From Trametes villosa (Eukaryota > Basidiomycota > Agaricomycetes > Polyporales > Polyporaceae): DNA of 64,000 nt. A program made the position numbers and the translations under genes. The DNA lies in the NCBI GenBank assembly GCA_002964805.2, contig PUDQ02000001.1, positions 6,410,001-6,474,000 on the forward strand, written 5' to 3'. The notes beneath the pieces are model-generated. The model was not told where the DNA came from, searched no databases, and saw only the letters and a list, made by a program, of their open reading frames with translations. This document shows positions 41,958 through 55,063 of the stretch, in pieces (the stretch's first letter is position 1; every line of letters starts with the position of its first letter).

Positions 41958-44432
41958 CGTGTCGGTGAGTTGCTGGTGCTGTTACTGCTACTGCGCGCGG
42001 GTTTTGACTTCGGCTTTGACTCTCGAGCGGACGCGGGGTAGGATGTGGGTCGCGGGGCAGGCGTGCCTGTCCTCTGCGCCGGGGTATATGTACGCGCACA
42101 TCCTCCCTCCACCCTGCCTTCTTCCAGAGTCTCCGCTCGTCCCACGAACCGCTTCTTCGCGGCAACGCCTCCCTCAGCCGACCGCGCCCACGTCTCCGTC
42201 CAGCCCCATGCTGTAAACGATCTGACCGCGCTCCCATGCCCCGCGCGCCCGCCTTGTCCGCAGGTGCTTTAGCGAGGCCCCTATCGCGTTCTATCAGTGC
42301 GATTCGTGCGCTGTGGGCGCAGGCGTGCGGGCACGTGGGCGGCCCAGGCGAAAACGCGTCGCGCGACCCCACAACGTGCCCCAGACAAACGATCGCGGCG
42401 GGCCTTGTGTGCGCCGCCGGATGATGACCGGGTGCTTCAGTCTCGCGTGCGCACGATGTACCCGCGATTGTGAGGCCCGCAGGTACGATCGGGTGGACGC
42501 TCATTGTCGGATCGGATGCCATCCCAGGTCGGCCACGACGCTAACGGGATGGGGCACCGTGCCTCGCAGCGTTCAGACTCGCGGACGTCCCTGACGGAGC
42601 AACGTACAAGACAATGACATTGTGCCTGCCGCATTGCGTCTCCAAACATACGGCCCCGGCCTTCCTCATCCGCTACAGGTGCGTTGCCATCAGCGAACGT
42701 CCTGCGCGCGTACCCTTATATTTCTGCGACAGGTGCCCTCGGTCGACTGTCCATAGTTCGATGTGCTCGGCAAAGGTCGAGTCGCGGCCATTCAGCAGCC
42801 GGCTCTGACCTCTCCCCACGAAATGGAGCCAGACCTTGCGGGTGCGATGAGACAACCGAGGCTAGTCTCCCGGACCACGCAAGGTGGAGAGCATCACTTT
42901 TACGTTGTTTTGTGTCTAACTGGCATCTCACTCATTTGCAGGCTTCTTGAGCGGGAGAAGCATCGGACAGGGATAGCTTGCGTTCCCGGTATCTCGCATG
43001 TCTAACTTGATCTGCAACCGGTACCGTGCATCACACACCTTCGTTTGGCTAGAGGAGGTACAAGGCATACCACGCGATATGAAGACTGCAGGTGAAGTCG
43101 AAGGAGCCTCTACTGCAATGCCGCGCAATACTGACGAAGAGATGTAGGACGCCTTATAAGCGGCCAGTCCACATTCGGATCCGCTAGTGCGCTGCGGTCC
43201 ACTGCGCGGTGACTCAGGCTTCCGCATGGTTGGCCTGTCTCCGACCTCGTGCATACCGCGAATTCGTCCAAAGGTTGGCCACCGTCTCAAGACGGGCCCA
43301 CTGTCCGCCGCAGCCCGACGATGCGCTCAATACTCCTCCGGAATGACCCTGCGTAACTCTGTCTACCGGCTCTGGTCTTCATTCGTGATGGCTATGAACG
43401 CACTTTCTCCGACCTCTCTCTGCCGGGTCGTAGCGCACGCTCGCAAACTCGTCCGCGTAAGTTTGAGCCTCGTTCTATCTTTGTGTCGCGCTAAATATAC
43501 TCATGGTTCCTACAAATACGCAGTGACCCAAACATTTGTTCCGCGTTCTGCCGGAAAGGCGGCAGTGAGCACGTATGCGATTCGTTTAGCAGCGCCCACG
43601 CTACCAACCTCTTCATTCCACGCTGCCAACAACGTCATGTACAGCACATGGCCCATAGCCGGCCCTCAACCCGCGTCTCACGCGCGGGCCTTGGCGTCCC
43701 GCGCACGCATACGGACATACCGGAGTATCCGGACATAGACCGCACGCTACCCACTTCGCACCCATCCCTATCGATTATAGGGCGTCTCTTCAAGCTCGCG
43801 GATTGCTTCTTGCGGCACCGAAGCACGCCATGTAAGCTCGCCGAGCTGATGGGCGGCCGCCGCCGCACGAGAATATCCGGATATCCTCTGCCTTGCGCCC
43901 GCCGCAAACGCCAGCCCGCGAGGACTCGGAAGGTGTGGATTTGCAAACAACCCACGTCGCGCGCGAGACACGTCCAGTACGTCCGGTTTATTCGGAATTC
44001 GCCCCACTGCCGCTGACATCATACCCGGACGAACAGGCCTCTTCGCCGTCGAGGTGCGCAGCTGTGCAGGTGAAGGGCGCATATTCGGGGCGCTCCGCGC
44101 AAGCCTTCTTCGGTGCGACGGTGGACCTAATGCACGCGTACGCGCTTGCATGCGGGTGGTTCGCGCCTTCGCCGAAGAGGGTGCCGATGCCGCACCCTGG
44201 CTTGGATTGTCTCGGCGCGGAGCGGGACGCCCATCGGGTCTGCTGCAAAGCACAACGCCGGCCTTCTGCTCAAGATATGTAAAGTATCCATGAGTGTATT
44301 TGTCGACGCGACGCGTATAAAAGCAGTCATCGTTGAAAGGAAGTCGGCAGCAGCACCCTCGAGTCGCTCTCTCCTCCGGTCTCATCGCCTCCCACCCCCC
44401 TCTAGATACTTCCCATACACGTTGCCTTCAAC
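41958..44432. other. Long divergent intergenic region
   Basis: About 2.5 kb between the two cupin genes, which diverge. Open frames here are short and low in complexity, and none shows a domain. The last few hundred bases are the oxalate decarboxylase promoter. Confidence 0.5.
44316..44323 (+). promoter_or_regulatory. TATA box of the oxalate decarboxylase gene
   Basis: TATAAAAG lies 117 bp upstream of the start codon and is followed by a pyrimidine-rich leader. Confidence 0.65.
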
Positions 44433-46588
44433 ATGAGCAAGTTCATCGCCTCCGTTCTCTGCGCCGTCTTGTACAGCTCGCTCGTCATCTCAATCCCGGT
44501 CAGCGACATCCCCTCGTCAAGCATCACAGAAACCGCGACGACCACGAGCGACACTGCATCTCCGAGCCCAACCGTCCCCTACGCCAGCGACGACCCGAAC
44601 TTCCCGCTGTGGAACGAGACGACGACAACAGACCCGCAGCCTGAGCGCGGCACGCTCGGGGCGAGCATCCTCGGCCCGCAGAACGTCCCTATCGACAGGC
44701 AGAACCCGGACATCCTCGCGCCGCCGACGACCGACCAGGGCACAGTGTGCGGCTTTCCCCTTGCGCACGAAATATCTGTAGGACGAGACTGACGTGCATT
44801 GGTGTATAGGGGAAATGCGAAGTGGCCGTTCAGCCTCAGCAAGACGCAACTGAACACCGGCGGGTGGGTACGCCAGCAAAATGGTGCGTCCAGCGTCAGA
44901 GCCTCGGCTCGCATGCCATCGCCGATGTCGAGCTCATACGCCTCTTCTTTTCCATTACAGTACAACAAATGCCTATTGCGACAGGTAGGCCAAGCCCTGA
45001 GAGGCGGTGCGTGCTCGCTGACGCTGACTTTTCTCCACTTGTAGCCATGGCCGGGGTAAACATGCGCCTGGAGTCGGGTGCCATTCGTGAGCTTCATTGG
45101 CACCAGACCGCCGAGGTGAGTAGCCGCATGGCTGTCTTCAGCCTGGTGCTCACTCACTGACCAATTATCCATAGTGGGCTTACGTCCTGAGTGTACGTCT
45201 CGCGCTTCCGGGATGGGGCTGCGTCTGACCGCGCTTTGCAGGGCTCAACGCAGATCTCGTCTGTGGACCAGCTTGGCCGGAACTACGTCGCGACGGTACG
45301 CAAGGGCGACCTGTGGTACTTCCCTCCGGGGGTCCCACACTCGCTGCAGGCGACGAACGACTCTTCTGAAGGGACCGAGTTCCTCTTGGTACGTCTGCGC
45401 TTGCATCGCTCCAGGCGGTGCCTCGCGCTCGTGCTTACCGGTCCCGCAGATCTTCCCGGACGGCAATTTCAATGACGACGATACTCTACTGGTCAGTTTG
45501 TCATCAACATCCACCAGACACCCCTTTGACTAACTTTGAGTACTTGCGCAGCTGACGGACTGGCTCGCGCATACGCCCAAGGAAGTCATCGCGAAGAACT
45601 TCCAGGACAACATCGCGGACTGGGACGACATCCCCGGCTCGCAGCTCTACATCTTCCCCGGTGGTACGTCCCTCTGCTCTCTCTGTGTTCCTCCTCCCAC
45701 TTCGTGGGCGCCCCCGCTGACACGCATACTCGCACAGTGGCTCCCCCGGACGACCAGCAGCCGCCGACGAGCCCCGCGGGCACCATCCCACAGCCGTTCT
45801 CGTATGCGTTCTCCGAGGTCACACCCACGCAGTATACGGGCGGGACGGTCAAGATTGCGGACTCGACCACGTTCAGCGTCGCGACCAAGATCGCCGTCGC
45901 GGAGGTCACAGTGGAGCCCGGTGCGATGCGCGAGATGCACGTACGTATGACGCATAGAGCGCATGGTTTAGAAGTCTAAACTGGACACTAACATTGTACG
46001 TGGTACAGTGGCACCCGACGCAGAGCGAGTGGGGCTTCTTCCTGTGAGCACATACATTCGTGGCTCAATTCGCGGGGAAGCTGACTTTATGTTGTTCGCA
46101 GCGAGGGCACCGCGCGGGTGACGCTCTTTGCCGGAACCGGAATCGCACAGACGTTCGACTACCAGGTCAGTGCATATCGATGGGTCGCCATATATCGCAT
46201 TCGCTCATCAGGAACATCCTCGTAGCCGGGCGACATCAGTTACATCCCCACCGCATACGGTAAGCCAACTCGCTCGAATATAACACGCGAACACCTCTCA
46301 CGCAAGTATTGGGCAGGCCACTACGTCGAGAACACGGGCAACACGACCCTCCGGTTCCTCGAGATCTTCAACACGGACGTCTTCCAGGACGTCAGTCTCG
46401 CGCAGGTCCGTTTCTCAGCCGTTCTACTCGATGTTCACTCATTGACGCCGTCCGTTTGCTAGTGGCTCGCGTTGACTTCACCCGCGCTCGTGAAGCAGCA
46501 CCTCCAGCTATCCGACGCGACCATCGCGAAGCTCAACCGTACCAAGGGTGTCGTCGTAGGTGGGCCGGGTGTGAACGTGCAGCAATGA
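44433..46588 (+). CDS. Secreted bicupin oxalate decarboxylase
   Basis: Fourteen exons: 44433-44746, 44810-44883, 44961-44984, 45045-45115, 45175-45192, 45242-45388, 45450-45491, 45552-45663, 45738-45940, 46009-46043, 46102-46165, 46226-46259, 46317-46405, 46463-46588 (1353 nt, 450 residues). An N-terminal signal peptide ([19 protein letters not shown]) is followed by a Ser/Thr-rich linker. Cupin 1 has [17 protein letters not shown] and [14 protein letters not shown]. Cupin 2 has [18 protein letters not shown] and [18 protein letters not shown]. Each keeps the H-X-H, E, H manganese ligands. The family converts oxalate to formate and CO2 and is used by wood-decay fungi to control oxalate. The lid loop before [12 protein letters not shown] reads NFNDDDTLL, unlike the usual Ser-Glu-containing loop. 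Confidence 0.94.
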
Positions 46589-47112
46589 TCCCGCTACTTT
46601 GCGAATTACCTGAGCGACGTCCATGCCAATGTCATATCGCGAATCTTGATCCCTGAGCATCCCGTGGCTGCGAAATTGTCCTGCCAATCATACGGCAGAA
46701 GCGATGGTGACATAACGGCGAGACTGCATTATGTACAGGGAGTAGTATGGTGTGGGTATGTACAGTATGGTCCAGGGTATTGCGACTCGCAATATGATAT
46801 ACTCCTCCGAATCAACAGTCTAGTATAGAGTAGTGCAATATGTGACGGCGTAGTGACAGTGCGCGAAGGGAGAGACGATCGGGATGCGCAAAGAAACGGT
46901 AGGTGACGAATCTGTCCGATGGTACGAGGCGTATAGTATGGAATGGGGGACTAGGAAAGGGGCGAGCGAGATCAAAGCACGAGGCTGGAGAGCACGGAGG
47001 TCAGCAAGAGCGCACATGGAGAGGAAGCGAATGCTAGACAGGACCCACAGGAGACGTTGATTGGAGAACTGGTGATGCGGATGTGGAAGGAGTGGCGGAA
47101 ACACAGACGCGC
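46589..47112. other. Convergent 3' flanks, nothing recognised
   Basis: About 520 bp between two convergent genes; AT-richer, consistent with terminator regions. Confidence 0.5.
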
Positions 47113-49608
47113 CTACTCGTTGAAGTTCCTGCGCTTCGGGGTGGAAGGAGGCTCCGCGGCCTCGACCTCGCTAGCGGGCCGCTTGGAACCGACTTGGGAA
47201 CCCTCGGAGGGCACGGCGGCGTGGACGGTCAGGACGCGCTCGACGTCCTCATGGGGCTTGTAGCCGCCCTTGGGCATCTTGTCCACGAGGCACTTGTCCT
47301 TCTCCGGCCACTGCTCAAGGTTTTCGAGTGCTTTCCGGAACAATTCACCCATGGCGGCGTGAGTCTCAAGCTTGCGCGCGAGCTCCTCGGAGTTGTCGGC
47401 GGCAGCGCTCGTCTGAGCCGGGCGGGCCGATGCGCTGGCACTAGGCGGGACCCCCCAGTCGTCGTCACCCATGTCTTGCAGCCAGTGTGCGGTTCCAGTC
47501 ATAAACTCCACTTCTCCGTCGGCGGCCTGTGTTTTCGGGTTCTTTGGATAGTGTATGCCGTAGTAGGCCTTGCACCACGAGAGGATTTCGCGAACGATGT
47601 TGTCAACGGGATGCGGTCCACCGAGGCCTTCCGCGGTCGTGAATTGGAGCTGCAGCTTCCCGTCGTGTATGATGACGCCCGTCGCCATTGCGTGCGCCTT
47701 CGCCTGCCCGCATATGAAGTTGTCGTTGCCAATGTCGAAGTCGTCGAAGAGGCGATACAGGAGCCGGCCGACGCTCTTGGTGGGGCAGTTGTGGGGAAGG
47801 AACCGTATCGACAAGTAGAGGAGAATGTATAGGATCGACTCTAGTTCATCAGGGATCACGATAGGCTTCGTGCTATCCGTAAGGGCTTGCGCGGAGAGGA
47901 ATTGCCAAGTACCCTGCAACCTATTGAGCTCAAGGACGACCAGAAGAAGACAGAAGCTCGCATACCGTTCTGTCGGGCTGCCGCCCCACGGGCGACTTGC
48001 TCTTTATGTCTTTCGACAGTTCCCAATCATTGAGCATTCCTACCCACGGCGTACCATCCTTGCGACTCGGGAAGAGCAGTATGTTCCCCACACTGATGTC
48101 GCGATGGATGATCCCGATGCTGCAGGCCCGCGAGTGTGCTGGCGGCGCAATTGAAGTGCGTGAGATATGAGCCGCGAGTTGCGCGAAGACGAGAAGACGT
48201 ACCCCGTAGGACGCAGTAAAGCGCGAAGACCAGGTCGTATCCCCTCTTAAACTCTTGAAGCGGTTTGCCAACTTCATTGACTGCGAGACGATAGTGGGTG
48301 TGCTTCTTCAGGGGGCACGGTGCGTCTGCCGCGACGTTGGGATGGTACTTCCGCCACAGGTCTTGCGATCGCGTCGTCTGACCTAGGTCCCCGTGGCAAT
48401 GAAGGGTGGGGATAAAGGGAACCTTGCCCGCGTTGAGCGTCTCGAGTACGCGGCCCTCCTTCTGAATATCATCGTGAACGACGCGCCATGAGTCCTTCAA
48501 GTAGACGAACGGCCCATTGCTTGCATTGTCGAAGTCCAGGGCCACGTAGCCGCGCGTCCCTCGACCAGCCAGACCACGCGCCTTGAAGTGAGGTTTGCCG
48601 ACAAGGAACCTTCGGAGCTTCAACTTCTTGCCGGACGCGTCTTCAGCTTCGACGCTCAACAGCCACCAGTCCCAAGATTCATCCAGCGACTTCTCGAAGA
48701 GGTCCCGCACGTAGTCCTTGGGGGCCGTCAGAACCTTCGCCCACATCAGGTTGGCGAACGCGGAGTCGTGGGGCACCCTCTCCGCCGTCGGATCCTCTCC
48801 ACGTTCTTCCGCGGATAGCCGGGCGAAGCGCCAGAAGAACTCGAGGAGCGGATTCCCGGCGGCCTTGTAGTTAAAGGCCCGCGTGACGAAGATTCCAGAG
48901 CGGTCGATGCGGAGGATGCGCGCCTTATCGGCGACGATGACGACCATGAAGTGGAACATGCATTGCTGGCGCTCGAACACGAACTCGGCGTACTGAAGGA
49001 TCTGACCAAGCGAATTCCTCCGCGCGTCGCTGGCCGCTCTCCCGTCGGGTTTGCTGTCGTCGAAGGGGTCAAATTTCGATTCGGACTTCGCCTCAATCGA
49101 TACCTGGAGGCGGGACCAGTTGACTGCAGCTTTGACTTCCTTCCCTTTGTCGTCGTAAGTGGTCTGCGGCGCAACGTCGGATGGATACAAGCCACAGTCG
49201 ATAGCCTGCTTCGACCCAGATGCCTTGTCTCCCTTGGTAGGGTGGGCGACGAAGGTGAAGTTATGACAGAGCTTCGGGATGCTGGGGTCCGAATATGAAC
49301 CGTTCAGCGCGGCCATCTGTGTGACGCCGTCAGTCATAGCAGCGGGCAGGTGCCATGGTGCTTACCAGAGGATCATACATGAACACCTCGTTGCTAGAGT
49401 CCGGGAGCAAGGCCAGCGATGTTGCCAGTTCTTGAGGAAGTGGTACATCCGCCTGCGGAACGAACTCCTCCAAGAACTGTTCGGGCGAGATAAGAGTTGT
49501 CTTGCCGTCCATGGTGAGTCGGAGTTCTTGACGGTGTATGGCACGACTCTCGGCGTGGGTCGAAAACTGGGACCCCGTGAGGGGCTTGTTCTTCAGTGGA
49601 GAGGTCAT
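47113..49608 (-). CDS. FunK1-type fungal protein kinase
   Basis: Exons are 49366-49608, 48203-49316, 47966-48138 and 47113-47913 (2331 nt, 776 residues). The long N-terminal half (SIEAKSESKFDPF, FERQQCMFHFMVVIVADKAR, GTRGYVALDF) is typical of FunK1 proteins, an expanded basidiomycete kinase family. The catalytic loop GIIHRDISVGNILLF has the intact HRD aspartate and Asn. The metal-binding segment reads LNDWELSKD, with DWE in place of DFG, as is usual for this family. The C-lobe is GTWQFLSAQAL and SILYILLYLSIRFLP. A basic C-terminal tail (KRPASEV, TPKRRNFNE) suggests nuclear targeting. It is divergent from a paralogue at 50763. Substrates of the family are unknown. Confidence 0.9.
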
Positions 49609-50762
49609 TGATGTAGAGGATGTAGAGGAGTGTAGGAGGGAAAGAGACGTACTGCGTAGTGCGGTCGGGACGAAGGTTTTATACCTCTGTGTTCGCTAGC
49701 CACGCCGGGCGAATCGATGGAGGCCGAAGGTACGGTGGGGGGATAGGACAAAAAAGCGGAGTTGAAAGTGTATGGCTCTTACGGCTTAACGCCGGCGCGG
49801 GCCCAATAGGCAGACCGATCTGGTGGTGGTGGCTAAGATGAAGGTTAGCGGCGGTCCTACCCTCGGAGCCAGGCGCCCAGCCTCGTTCTGGCTAAACCGT
49901 GACGCGTGACGTAACGGCTGCGACTTGAGACGGTCCATTGTTCACGTTGGAAGCTGGTAACTAGAGCGCCAACCCAAGGAGCTCGTAGATCCTTTTCTCT
50001 AAATTTCCCAGGCGAATGCCAGCCGAGAATGCAGAACAGGAGGAGACGGCGTTCGCAGAAAGTATCAATTAGACGCCCAAAAGTGCAACGGTGGCGGTGC
50101 AGCGAACACGCAAGCGTCGCCATTGTCACGGTGCGGCTGTGGCCAACTTGGCTCTTGCACTCACAGGCTCATGATGCGGTCAGCGGACAAAGAGGTTTAT
50201 CGCTAGAGGTCACTGAGACTATCATCGCTCACCGCGGCCCCGGATGGCTGAGCCTGGAGCTCGCCGCGAGCAACGCTGATGAGCCGGAGCAAGTTGTTCC
50301 CTCCAGGAAAGCGCATGGGCGCGAATGTCGGGCCCTCCCCTGATCCACATTGCATTGTCGCCGCCAGCGCGCTACGGCGCACTTCCCGCCCGCCGCTTAA
50401 TTGCTTAATTGCGGAAATCGCGACGTGCGGTCGCCTGCCAGCGCGCAAGGCCAGACGCGAACCGTGCCTGTCTTAGCCCAGATACCAGGGTGGGTTCAAT
50501 TTCAACTTGGCCGCTACAAACCCCTTTGTTCGACTGATGGGAACAATAGCGCTCCTACCCACTTCTGCTGCTCCACCAGCCCGTGGCTATCCCAGTCATC
50601 ATAAAACGGTGGCAGCCGCTTGGTATGTCCTTGCACTCGTTAACCCTGGAACCGTGTCAAGGGTCGCTAACCGCAGAAATTGTAGGAGGCCCAAACTACG
50701 CCGTAGCTAGGGCATTGCTTGCATAAAGCATTGAGAAGAGCGGGCTCGACCTTCGTGCAGCA
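49609..50762. other. Divergent promoter region between the two FunK1 genes
   Basis: About 1.15 kb. No further gene is recognised. Confidence 0.5.
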
Positions 50763-53263
50763 ATGCAGGAAAAAGTCACCGTCATTTCGCCGGACAAGTT
50801 CCTCGACAACTTCGTCCCCGCCGTCGACGCCAAGAGACCGGAGAGCACCAAATATGTATTCAATAACCTGCCCGAGTTCACCTCTAAGCCGGGCATATAC
50901 AGGCAGTACAAGGAGACCGTGAGTGCAACCTCATTCACACTGGCATTTCCACGCACCACCAACGAGTGATCTCCCCCCTAGATCGATGCGCTCAACGAAG
51001 CGGCCCTGTGTCCCAACTACACGTTCGTGCTGACGCGGAGCGAAGCCGACGAGCTCTATGATGCAGACAAGTATGCGATCCACGACGGCGGACTGTACCC
51101 AACGACGCGCGCGCCGAAGCCGACGGCAGCAGGATGCGACGGGACGCTTCCTAGCGCGGACTGGATCGAGATCGAGCTTTGCGTACAGTGCAAGATATTC
51201 CCTGATTACAACGACCCGTTCGACCCGACCGAGCCCGAGGACTGGTCCACATACTATCGACGTCAGGAGAACATCGCAAAATTCCTGTCTCACGCTCAGC
51301 TCGTCTTCGACCACCAGCAGCGCACCTTCCAGTTCATGCTACTCTTTCTCGGCACCAGCGCGCGCATCGCCTATCTCGACCGCTCCGTCATTTTCGCCAC
51401 CCACAAGTTCGACTACAAGGAAGATGCGACGTACCTCGCCGAGTTCCTCTGGCGTCTCTCCCGCCTAACTGCAGGGCAGAGGGGGCACGACGACACCGCC
51501 GAGCGGATCCCCCATGACTCCCCTCTTGGGCGACAGATGAAGGCTATCGCTGAGAAGGCCTTGGACGAATCCGACTACGCACCCTGGAACTTCAAGGCGT
51601 CACTCGGGTCTTCTGCGCCTTGGTGGCGTCTCACAGTCAAGGACGAGCTTGCGACAGAGGACTCCGAGCGGGAGCGTAAGTTCCTCGTGGGGAGTCCCCA
51701 TTACATTGCCCCACCAGAGTCCGGGCGCGGCACGAGGGGATACATCGCTCTCGACGCATCTACTATCGAGGCTGCCGAACCCACGTTCGTATACCTCAAG
51801 GATGCCTGGCGGGTGCTCCGACACGACATCGACAAAGAAGGCACGACGCTTCGTGCGCTCAACGACCTCAAAGTGCCGTTTGTTCCTACCGTCTTGCACC
51901 ACGGCGATCTCGGACAACACACGACGTATGCTCCAGAGGCGAATCACCCTACCCGCTACCCTCTCCCGAAGCACTCGCACTACAGGCTTGTGGTGAAGGA
52001 AATAGGGAAGCCCTTGGCGGCTTTCCACAACTCCTTCGAACTGATCGGCGCTATATATACCTGTGTGGCAGGTGCGTTTCGTGTCTTCTTCACTGCTACT
52101 ATGAAGACTGACTGAGGCTCTTCCCGTTGCTAGCACATCACAGAGCATTTGCAGGCGGGATCATCCATGGGGATATCAGCGCAGACAACATACTCATCTG
52201 CACCAACTCAAACGGCTCCGCCTACGGCATGCTCACCGGCTGGGAGCTATCAACGCGCTTCGACCGCGAAGGCCCCAAAGGACGACGACAAGGACATGCT
52301 CGCACGGTGCGTGCCTCTCCGGCTTTACTATCGCCTCGTCGCTGAATCTGACACATCGTTGATTGCTAGGGCACCTGGCAGTTCCTCTCTGTATTGGCTC
52401 TCAACAACCCGACGAAGCGCATCTCGATCCCAGACGCGCTCGAATCATTCTTCAATGTCCTCCTATACATGGCGATCCGTTTCCTCCCCCATAACTCCCG
52501 GGACGTCGGTAATCTTCTTCTCGGGTACTTCGATGACGACATGGACCATGGAATCGGGAGCCAGTGCGGTCCTTTCAAGAGGATGACAATGATGTTGGGC
52601 TACATCGACATTTCTCCTGAAGATGTCGGCGAACTACACTTCCTGCACCCGGATGCTGTCGACACGGCCCATCCCATCGATAGGCTTATCTACGACCTGC
52701 TCAGCTGGTTCAAAGCATACCACGCCGTGCAAGCGAAGAAGCGCTCCGCGCTCCCTGTGAGACCCGCTCCTCATAGAGTGGCCCGGATCACATCGCCTCC
52801 GCGACTGACGGTGATGCACTTATTACCACCGAGCACGCACGACACTCTCAAGGACAGAACCCCCCGGTCCAGAACACGGTGGGAGGTCGACAAAGAGACG
52901 GAGCTGGTCGCGAAGAAACTCGACACGCACAAGGCATTCCGGCGCCGGCTCAGGGCTACCGTTGAAGAGGGGGACTGGCCGGAATACGACAAGTGCCCAG
53001 ACCAGAAACCAAAGGAGAGGGGTGATCGTTCCGGAGACGTTGCGCCCGTCGGAACGTCTGGCGCGGCTTCCGCATCTAGCTCCGATCCCGATCCTCGTGC
53101 CGCCGCTGCGCCGTCTCCTGCACCGAGGGAGTCGGACATCGCCGACGACCCAAACGGCAGCGCCCCGCCCGCCGCCATAGTGGAAAGGGGTCGCAAGCGC
53201 ACCAGGAGCCAGGTCGAGGATCTGGAGCTTTCGTCTACCCCGGTGAAGCCTGTGCAGCACTAG
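50763..53263 (+). CDS. FunK1-type kinase paralogue, probable pseudokinase
   Basis: Exons are 50763-50918, 50982-52071, 52134-52306 and 52370-53263 (2313 nt, 770 residues). Intron positions and phases match the divergent paralogue, and exon 3 is 173 nt in both. Shared motifs include ISPDKFLDNFVPA, FLVGSPHY, GTRGYIALD, FVYLKDAWRVLRHDI and GTWQFLSVLAL. The catalytic loop reads GIIHGDISADNILI (HRD has become HGD but the catalytic Asp and Asn remain). The DWE/DFG segment reads LTGWELSTRF, so the Mg-binding Asp is Gly. The frame is intact, so it is expressed as a protein or only recently freed from selection. The N-terminus is about 30 residues shorter than the paralogue's; an upstream exon may exist. 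Basic tail near RKRTRSQVEDL. Confidence 0.87.
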
Positions 53264-54233
53264 GTGTCTTGGACTTCGCAGTCCGCGTCGTTCCCCACCG
53301 CTTCGTCGAGGATCCCTTCCGCTACCATCTCAAGCCGTACCTCCGTCATGCTCATCTCATTGGCCCGTTTACCATTGTCTCCCCATGGATGTACGCTACG
53401 CTGGTTGTGCGGTCCGGTACGCGCTTTTGTTGGTGCCTTCGCTCCGCTACCAGCGACGTCTTTGTATCCCTAGATAGCTCCTTGCCCTAACACCCCTGTT
53501 CAAATCAGGATGCCTATGTTTAGCTTTAAGCAGGAGGCATTAATGGCTCGAGAGGTCGCCAGAAGGACCCTGCTGCTTGCGCGGAAACGCTGGAAAAACC
53601 GTGGCTCCGTACTACACCCGCCGAACAGCGACCGTGTACAGGAACAGGCACCGCGAGCGCGTGTCTCCTGTGCAAAGGCCCACGCGTGAACTGAGAGCCC
53701 AATGCATACGAGAATGGCGCAACTCACCAAGCGGGCGTATAGCTTCTAGCTTCCAAGCTGTGAGGCGCAGCACGAGGGATACCTCTAAGCCCATTGGCGT
53801 ACTCGAGGAGTCTCCCGGCGGAGTCACACGCAGGCCGGCGTCGATACAGCGGGACGTGTATTGGGCGGGCAGTGACCAGTTAGAAGCATTGTAGTGTACA
53901 CCGAAGCATTATGGACAGGAGTAACACGGGCTGACGGCGCCCGGCGAACGCGCCGTGCGCATCCCAGGATGGAGAGAAGGGGAACGGAGGACGCGCCCTC
54001 GTTCGGAGTTGGGCGGCGCGTCATGCACACATGCGGAGCGAGAGATGCAGAATGCGAATGTAATGTGATGTGATGTGGTGGGTGTAGAGTGGGGTGGCGC
54101 AGTGCAGGGGGAGGGGCATTGGGGTACGGACTACGACTCTGGGGCGGGCGGGGGAGCCTCGCGGAGATGTCTTAGAGGTAGGTGCGAGTGTGAGTATGAG
54201 AGGCGCGGGATGCTGTGGAGGAGAGGGGAAGGC
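53264..54233. other. Convergent 3' flanks, nothing recognised
   Basis: Short GC-rich open frames without domain features. Confidence 0.5.
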
Positions 54234-55063
54234 TTACTGCGTGAGTTCCTTGTTCATCTTGAACATGTCGATGCGGTCGACTTTGAAGACGTCTTTGAAG
54301 AGGCCGTCGCAGATGATCTCCTTCTTGTTCTCTGGGTTCTGCAGGTTGTTCGCCTTGATGTGGTCCCAGAGCTGCTTGACCGTCTGCGGCCGTGACAGCC
54401 TATCGACTTTGAGCAGCGCCGCCAGAGGTTCACTGGGCGTGGCGAACATAGGCCATTGAGCATACGTATCGGGAAACCAGTGTGCTGCAAGAGTACGGCG
54501 TGTTAGTGTACTGACCTCAGCAGATACTCCTTCGTGAAGCCACCGCCGCGCTTCTTGCGCTTCGGCTCGCCGCCGTCGCTCTCCCCATCGGACGCAACCG
54601 TCGCGGAGCTCTTGGGGCCCTTCTTCCCCCGCTTCGCCCCGTTCGCCTTCCCCTTACCGGTCGTCGTCGCACGCGACGCGCGACCGCGGCCGTTGATCTC
54701 GTTCGAGAGCTGGCGCGCGAGCTCCTCGTCGGTCAGCGCCTTCTTGCCCCTCGCCTTCTTCGGCTTCGCAGGCGCGGCGTCCTCGTCGGCCTCCTCGTCG
54801 TCGGACTCGCGCTTGCGCTTCGTGCTGTCGCTCGCGCCGTCCTCGCTGGACGCGTCGCGCGCGGCGCTGACCTCCTCGTACACCTTGGCGATGACCTTGT
54901 CGATGTCGTCCTTCTTCTCCCGCACGAGGTCGGGCGTGAGCGACGACTCGAGGCTGAGGAGCTCCTTGCGGACGCGTTTTGCGCTGATCGTGGCGAGGTC
55001 GGTGCCGGGTGCGGAGAGGATGCCGCGAATCTTGGGCTCGAGGATCTGGGCGTCGAAAGGCAT
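54234..55063 (-). CDS. DEK-C / SWIB-MDM2 domain protein (Uaf30/Tri1-like)
   Basis: Exons are 54516-55063 and 54234-54432 (747 nt, 248 residues), joined as LL-SEPLAALL. An N-terminal helical DEK-C-like region (KIRGILSAPGTDLATISAKR, VRKELLSLESS) precedes a charged linker with several basic clusters (KRKRESDDEEADED, KPKKARGKKA, KRGKKGPKS, PKRKKRGGG). The SWIB domain closes the protein: SEPLAALLKVDRLSRPQTVK, LWDHIKANNLQNPENKKEII, GLFKDVFKVDRIDMFKMNK. This is the layout of yeast Uaf30 (RNA polymerase I upstream activating factor) and Tri1, nuclear chromatin-associated proteins. Which of the two it matches cannot be decided here. Confidence 0.92.

Noticed and set aside
43635..44385. Open frames in the oxalate decarboxylase upstream region
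   Set aside because: Mutually overlapping on both strands and without domains; the region reads better as promoter.
53577..53894. Short plus-strand frame downstream of the second FunK1 gene
   Set aside because: No recognisable domain, no paralogue and no splice context; likely spacer.
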